Positions 59,775 through 64,000 of a DNA stretch of 64,000 bases are shown piece by piece; the stretch's first letter is position 1; the number at the start of each line of letters is the position of its first letter. The notes under the pieces were generated by a model. It saw nothing but the letters and a program-made list of their open reading frames with translations. It had not been told where the DNA came from and did no database searches. The position numbers and the translations under genes are program-made. Source of the stretch: Streptomyces sp. NBC_01754 (GTDB lineage: Bacteria > Actinomycetota > Actinomycetes > Streptomycetales > Streptomycetaceae); NCBI RefSeq assembly GCF_035918015.1, contig NZ_CP109132.1, forward strand, positions 7,626,001 to 7,690,000, written 5' to 3'.

Positions 59775-59830
59775 CTGCCCGCATACTGCCGCCCGACCAG
59801 CCGGATCGGTGCCGCGACGCTGCCTAGCGT
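59775..59830 (+). promoter_or_regulatory. Activator-type promoter of the kinase/PLP/ATP-grasp/lyase operon
   Basis: CTGCCCG (59775) and CTGCCGC (59786) are 11 bp apart. Exactly 32 nt after the second comes TAGCGT (59825-59830) as the -10 candidate, about 70 nt before the kinase start. The layout is the same as at the MbtH and glmS promoters. Confidence 0.6.
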
Positions 59831-59900
59831 TGGGGATGTCCGCACGATCGGCCAGGCCCCGTGAGCGGTGCGGTCCCGGCCCGCAGAGGAAGTCAAGGAC

Positions 59901-60818
59901 ATGGTGGATCATTCCGGTTGGCGGGTCGGTGTCGCCTCGGCTCCCATACATCACGGCGAAATTCTCCAGGGCGTCTTCCCGCACCGAGGCCGGCCGACCC
60001 GAGGGCTGGTCACACTGCCCTGCACGGTCTACACGACCCGGGCCTCGTTCATACCCGCGCGGGGCGAGAAACTGACCGTCTCCCCGGCCTGGAAGACCAA
60101 GGCGATGCGCTCCGCACAGCTCACCGCCGAGGCATGCGTCCCGCCCGGAGAGGGCCCGGTCGGCGGGCACCTCGAACTCACGGGTGACGTCCCCCTCTGC
60201 CGCGGCTTCGGCTCCTCCACCAGCGACGTGCTGGCCGCGGTCTGGGCCGTCCAGGACGCCCTGGTGACCCCGCTGCCCGCCGAGGAGATCGCACGGATCG
60301 CGGTGCGCGCCGAGACCGCGTCCGACTCCCTGATGTTCAACGAGAGCTCGGTCCTCTTCGCCCAGCGGGAGGGCAAGGTCATCGAGGACTTCGGGTACCG
60401 CATGCCCGCCATGCGGGTCCTCGGATTCGGTTCGAGACCCGAGAACGAAGGCAAGGGCGTCGACACGCTGGCCTTCCCGCCCGCCGAGTACGGCGCCGCC
60501 GAGCTGGAACTCTTCGCCGAACTCCAGGTGATGCTGCGCGAGGCCATCCAGACCAAGGACGTCTCCCTCGTCGGCGCCGTCGCCACCGCCAGCACGGACG
60601 TCAACCAGCGCCATCTGCCCATCCCGCGCCTCGACGGACTGCGGACCATCGTCCGCGAGACCGGGGCACTGGGCATCCAGACCGCGCACAGCGGCGACAT
60701 CGCCGGCCTTTTCTACGACCGTGACGACCCCGAGGTCGAGGCCCGCACCGAGCACGCTCAGCGACTGCTGCACAACATCGGCATCCACGAGCAGTGGATC
60801 TTCACGACGGGTGACTGA
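59901..60818 (+). CDS. GHMP kinase, PduX-like (L-threonine kinase type)
   Basis: This 305-aa protein has an N-terminal APIHHGEILQG (compare the PduX pattern CGEILQG) and the GHMP ATP-binding loop GFGSSTSD (~102). It probably phosphorylates the hydroxyl of L-threonine, or serine, to give the O-phospho amino acid. The downstream PLP enzyme could then use this as an activated substrate. In friulimicin and pacidamycin clusters such kinases belong to the 2,3-diaminobutyrate pathway. ATG 59901 has AGAGGAAG about 8 nt upstream. It is the first gene of an operon with its own activator-type promoter. Confidence 0.88.
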   Translation: MVDHSGWRVGVASAPIHHGEILQGVFPHRGRPTRGLVTLPCTVYTTRASFIPARGEKLTVSPAWKTKAMRSAQLTAEACVPPGEGPVGGHLELTGDVPLCRGFGSSTSDVLAAVWAVQDALVTPLPAEEIARIAVRAETASDSLMFNESSVLFAQREGKVIEDFGYRMPAMRVLGFGSRPENEGKGVDTLAFPPAEYGAAELELFAELQVMLREAIQTKDVSLVGAVATASTDVNQRHLPIPRLDGLRTIVRETGALGIQTAHSGDIAGLFYDRDDPEVEARTEHAQRLLHNIGIHEQWIFTTGD

Positions 60819-60819
60819 C

Positions 60820-61878
60820 ATGACTACGACCACGATCGCGGGCGCCGTCAAACTGCACGACTCGGTGGTGGACGCCACCGAACTGCCCCGCATCATCCAG
60901 GTGACCGACAATCTCTACGCCGCCGCGTTCAGCCTGATGAAGCTGTTGCCCGCGCGCTACATCATCGACCGCGCCGAGGCCGCCGGCGTGCTGCGGCCCG
61001 GCACCCGCGTCATCGAGACCTCCTCCGGCACCTTCGCCCTCGGCCTGGCGATGGTCTGCCGGCTGCGCGGCTACGACCTGACCATCGTCGGCGACTCCGC
61101 CATCGACCGCGACCTGCGCAACCGCCTGGAAATGCTCGGCGCCGACGTCGAGATCGTCGAGTACGCCGGCCAGACCGGCGGCATCCAGGGCGCCCGCCTC
61201 GCCCGAGTCGCGGAGCTCCAGCGGCTCCACCCCGACAGCTTCGTCCCCGGGCAGTACGACAACCCGGACAACCCCGGCGCCTACTCCGTGGCCGCCGACC
61301 TCATCGGCGAGACCGTGGGCTCCGTGGACTGCCTCGTCGGCCCGGTCGGCTCCGGCGGCTCCACCGGCGGCCTCGCCGCCGCCCTGCGCCCCGCCGACCC
61401 GGCCCTGCACCTCATCGGCGTCGACACCCACGGATCGATCATCTTCGGCACCCCCGACGGCCCGCGCACCCTGCGCGGCCTCGGCAGCAGCATCCACCCG
61501 GGCAACGTCAGACACAGCGCCTACGACGAGGTGCACTGGGTCACCGCCCCCGAAGCCTTCCACGCCACCCACGAACTCTTCCGCAACCACGGCCTGTTCA
61601 TGGGACCCACCAGCGGCGCCTCCTTCCAGGTCGCCTCCTGGTGGGCCGCGCGCAACCCCGACAGCAAGGTCGTCATGGTGCTCCCCGACGAGGGCTACCG
61701 CTACCAGTCCACCGTCTACCACGCCGAATGGCTCCGCGAGCAGGGCATCGAACCCGCCCCCACCCCCGGCGGCCCCGTCACCGTCGACCACCCGCTGGAC
61801 GCCCCGGACTCCTGGACCCGCCTGGTATGGGCCCGCCGCGGATTCAACGACGTGATGACGCCGGAGGCCCAGGCATGA
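60820..61878 (+). CDS. Cysteine-synthase-like PLP enzyme (putative 2,3-diaminobutyrate pathway)
   Basis: This 352-aa fold-type II PLP protein has the cofactor Lys in SLMK (K41), the substrate loop ETSSGTFALGLAM and the phosphate-binding loop GSGGSTGGL. The pattern LLPARYIIDRA after the Lys departs from the KDR of ordinary O-acetylserine sulfhydrylase. That fits the amino-acid-nucleophile branch (SbnA, DabA-like). Proposed reaction: O-phosphothreonine plus aspartate gives an N-succinyl-type 2,3-diaminobutyrate adduct, to be split by the lyase encoded downstream. It starts 1 nt after the kinase stop and overlaps the ATP-grasp gene by 4 nt (ATGA). Confidence 0.9.
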   Translation: MTTTTIAGAVKLHDSVVDATELPRIIQVTDNLYAAAFSLMKLLPARYIIDRAEAAGVLRPGTRVIETSSGTFALGLAMVCRLRGYDLTIVGDSAIDRDLRNRLEMLGADVEIVEYAGQTGGIQGARLARVAELQRLHPDSFVPGQYDNPDNPGAYSVAADLIGETVGSVDCLVGPVGSGGSTGGLAAALRPADPALHLIGVDTHGSIIFGTPDGPRTLRGLGSSIHPGNVRHSAYDEVHWVTAPEAFHATHELFRNHGLFMGPTSGASFQVASWWAARNPDSKVVMVLPDEGYRYQSTVYHAEWLREQGIEPAPTPGGPVTVDHPLDAPDSWTRLVWARRGFNDVMTPEAQA

Positions 61879-63143
61879 ACACCCCCCAACTACTGCTCGT
61901 CGAGTCCAACACCACCGGCACGGGACGCCAGTTCGCCCAGCGGGCCCGCGCCTTCGGCGCCGAACCCGTGCTGCTCACCGCCCACCCCGGCCGCTACCCC
62001 TACGCCGCCGAGGACGACCTGCACACCATCGTCGTCGACACCGCCGACGCCGACGCCCTGTGGGCCGCCGTGACCGCCCTCGCGGACCGCGCCCCGATCG
62101 CCGGCGTGCTCTCCAGCTCCGAGTACTACGTGGCCACGGCCGCCGGCCTCGCCCGGCGGCTCGGCCTCCACGGCCCCTGCGCCGACGCCGTCCGCGCCTG
62201 CCGCGACAAGTCCCTCCAGCGGCGCGCCCTGGCCGCCGCCGGAATACCCGTGCCCCTCTTCTCGGTGGCCGGTACCATCCCGGAGGCGCTCGCCGCCGCC
62301 CAGCCCATCGGCGGCCCGGTCGTCGTCAAGCCCGTCCAGGGCTCGGGAAGCCTGGGCGTACGCCTCTGCCACAACCCCGACGAGGTGGCCGAGCACGCGC
62401 GCGTCCTGCTCGCCGCCACCGTCAACGAACGCGGCCTCGACACCCCCCGAGCCGTCCTTGTCGAGCAGTACCTGACCGGCCGCGAGTTCTCCGTGGAGGT
62501 CTTCGGACAGGACGCCGTCGTCACCGTCGCCAAGCACATCGGCGCGCCTCCCGTCTTCGTCGAGACAGGACACGACGTCCCCGCCCTCCTGCCCACCGCC
62601 CAGGCCGCCGCGCTCGTCGACAGCGCCGTCCACGCCGTCAAGGCTCTCGGCCTCGGCTGGGGCGCCGCCCACGTCGAACTCCGGCTCGACGGCGACGTGG
62701 CCCGCGTCATCGAGGTCAACCCCCGCCTGGCCGGCGGTATGATCCCCGAACTCGTGCGCCGCGCCCGCGGCATCGACCTGGTCGGCGCCCAGGTACGGGC
62801 CGCACTCGGCGAGTACACCGACCTCACCCGACCCGGAACGGACGCCGCCGGAGCGGCCTCCATCCGCTTCCTCACCACCCGCGCCGCAAGCATCCTCACG
62901 GACCCCGCCGCCGCCCAGTCCGCCGCCCGGGCAGTGCCCGGCGTCGTCGACACCGCCCTGTACCGCCCGGCCGGCACCCGCGTCGAACCCGCCGAGGACT
63001 TCCGCGGCCGACTGGGCCACGTCATCACCACCGGCGCGACCCCCGGCCGCACCGCCGAAGCCGCAGACACTGCCCTCGCCGCACTCGCCGGCGCACTGGA
63101 AACCCCTGGCAGCCCCGTCGTCAAGGAGGTGCTGCCGGTATGA
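61875..63143 (+). CDS. ATP-grasp ligase (carbamoyl-phosphate-synthase/biotin-carboxylase-like)
   Basis: This 422-aa protein has an N-terminal pre-ATP-grasp domain, the ATP-binding lysine loop VVVKPVQGSGSLGV (~152), VLVEQYLTGREFSVEVF and the magnesium motif EVNPRLAGG (~279). ATP-grasp enzymes make an acyl phosphate and join it to an amine or other nucleophile. It lies between the PLP enzyme and the lyase with ATGA overlaps on both sides, so all three are made together. Its substrate is not evident. It could make an amide from a diaminobutyrate intermediate or a dipeptide. It is not needed in the simple kinase/PLP/lyase scheme. Confidence 0.9.
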   Translation: MNTPQLLLVESNTTGTGRQFAQRARAFGAEPVLLTAHPGRYPYAAEDDLHTIVVDTADADALWAAVTALADRAPIAGVLSSSEYYVATAAGLARRLGLHGPCADAVRACRDKSLQRRALAAAGIPVPLFSVAGTIPEALAAAQPIGGPVVVKPVQGSGSLGVRLCHNPDEVAEHARVLLAATVNERGLDTPRAVLVEQYLTGREFSVEVFGQDAVVTVAKHIGAPPVFVETGHDVPALLPTAQAAALVDSAVHAVKALGLGWGAAHVELRLDGDVARVIEVNPRLAGGMIPELVRRARGIDLVGAQVRAALGEYTDLTRPGTDAAGAASIRFLTTRAASILTDPAAAQSAARAVPGVVDTALYRPAGTRVEPAEDFRGRLGHVITTGATPGRTAEAADTALAALAGALETPGSPVVKEVLPV

Positions 63144-64000
63144 CCGGCATCAGCGACGCGCCGGACCCGGCCGCCACAGACGGCCGGGAAGCCGGCGTCG
63201 ACACCGGACGGCTGCGCACCGGGCTCGACCCGCGCGCCCACCGCATCGTCTACGACCAGTACCGGCCTGACGGAGACGACCCCGTCGGCGGCGAACTACG
63301 GCTGATCAGCGAGGTCGACCGCGCCCACCTGGTGATGCTCACCGAACGCGGCATCGTCGACACCGCCCGCTCCGGTGCCCTCCTCGACACCGTCGACGCC
63401 CTGCGCGCCGACGACTTCGCTCCCGTCCGCGACCGCCCCATGCCCCGCGGCCTGTACCTGGCGTACGAGGGCTGGCTCGTCGACCGGCTCGGCCAGCGCA
63501 CCGGCGGCGTCCTGCACACCGGACGCTCCCGCAACGACCTCAACGCCACCACCGTACGTCTCAAGGTGCGCGGCCCCTACGCCGAACTCCTCGACGAGGT
63601 CTCCGCACTGACCCGCGTCCTGCTGGAGAAGGGCGAGGCGCACCAAGACGTCACTATGCCCGCGTACACCCACGGCCAGCCCGCCGTCCCCATCAGCTAC
63701 GGCCATTACCTCACCGGCACCGCCGGCGCGGTGCTGCGCTCCCTGGAAGGACTCCTCGACGCCGGCCGGGAGATCGACGTCAACCCGCTCGGCGCCGGTG
63801 CGGTCGGCGGCACCTCCGTGCCCGTCGACCCCGCCCGCACCGCCGAACTCCTCGGCTTCACCGCCACCGCACCCAACTCCGTCGACGCCGTCGCCTCCCG
63901 TGACTTCGTCCTGCGGATACTCTCGTCCGCAGCCGTCCTCGGCGTGCTCCTCGCCCGGGTCGCCCGCGACCTCACCTGGTGGACCACGGAGGAGTTCGGG
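63140..64000 (+). CDS. Argininosuccinate-lyase-like enzyme, partial (runs off the window)
   Basis: The first 287 residues are in the window. Superfamily motifs: HTGRSRNDLN (~125), PAYTHGQPAVPISYGHYL (~175), GAGAVGGTSVPVD and NSVDAVASRDFVLRIL. The C-terminal signature loop (GSSxMPxKxN) lies outside. True ASL has THLQRAQ where this has THGQPA. Its likely job is beta-elimination of fumarate from an N-succinyl intermediate to release 2,3-diaminobutyrate, as proposed for the friulimicin and pacidamycin lyases. ATG 63140 overlaps the ATP-grasp stop, with AAGGAGG about 10 nt upstream. Confidence 0.92.
   Translation, partial: MTGISDAPDPAATDGREAGVDTGRLRTGLDPRAHRIVYDQYRPDGDDPVGGELRLISEVDRAHLVMLTERGIVDTARSGALLDTVDALRADDFAPVRDRPMPRGLYLAYEGWLVDRLGQRTGGVLHTGRSRNDLNATTVRLKVRGPYAELLDEVSALTRVLLEKGEAHQDVTMPAYTHGQPAVPISYGHYLTGTAGAVLRSLEGLLDAGREIDVNPLGAGAVGGTSVPVDPARTAELLGFTATAPNSVDAVASRDFVLRILSSAAVLGVLLARVARDLTWWTTEEFG

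Overview
The window is very GC-rich, third-codon positions are almost always G or C, and it carries SARP and LAL regulators and modular synthases. It reads as a Streptomyces or close actinomycete chromosome. Two biosynthetic clusters lie side by side, separated by a short stretch of unrelated genes.

Region 1 (about 1-26,300) is the end of a type I polyketide cluster. It holds the tail of one PKS protein and a complete trimodular PKS (KS-AT-KR-ACP, KS-AT-KR-ACP, KS-AT-DH-ER-KR-ACP) whose three ATs all look malonyl-specific. That PKS ends in a docking domain, not a thioesterase, so the line must continue on a protein outside the window. Next come a type II thioesterase, a LAL (LuxR) regulator, a cytochrome P450, a small SARP activator, a metallophosphoesterase, a Sfp-type phosphopantetheinyl transferase and a DrrAB-like ABC exporter. 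TAGGGG-containing boxes recur upstream of the thioesterase, P450, SARP and exporter.

Region 2 (about 26,300-31,150) holds a TetR repressor divergent from a class A FAD monooxygenase, with three evenly spaced copies of a palindromic operator between them. It also has a transposase tail remnant, small hypothetical genes and a small secreted protein with an internal repeat.

Region 3 (about 31,160 to the right edge) is an NRPS cluster. Regulation: a 1015-aa AfsR-type SARP and a divergent XRE/NB-ARC protein. Accessory genes: an OTCase-like carbamoyltransferase, MbtH and a small unknown. A main operon runs from glutamate mutase (two subunits; 3-methylaspartate), through an AsnRS-like amide synthetase and a frameshifted unknown, to two NRPS proteins with six modules (A-T, C-A-T, C-A-T / C-A-T, C-A-T, C-A-T-TE). 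After a strong terminator, a second operon encodes a PduX-like kinase, a cysteine-synthase-like PLP enzyme, an ATP-grasp ligase and an argininosuccinate-lyase-like enzyme cut by the window end. Kinase, PLP enzyme and lyase match the 2,3-diaminobutyrate route known from friulimicin and pacidamycin.

The six modules form three near-identical pairs, predicting a hexapeptide of the type X-X-Val-Val-Z-Z. Three promoters in this cluster share one architecture: two CTGCCGC-like heptamers 11 bp apart and exactly 32 bp upstream of a TAnnnT -10 box; a fourth carries one such heptamer at the same distance. Two apparent single-base deletions at G runs (near 40,715 and 42,710) break two genes and may be sequencing errors.
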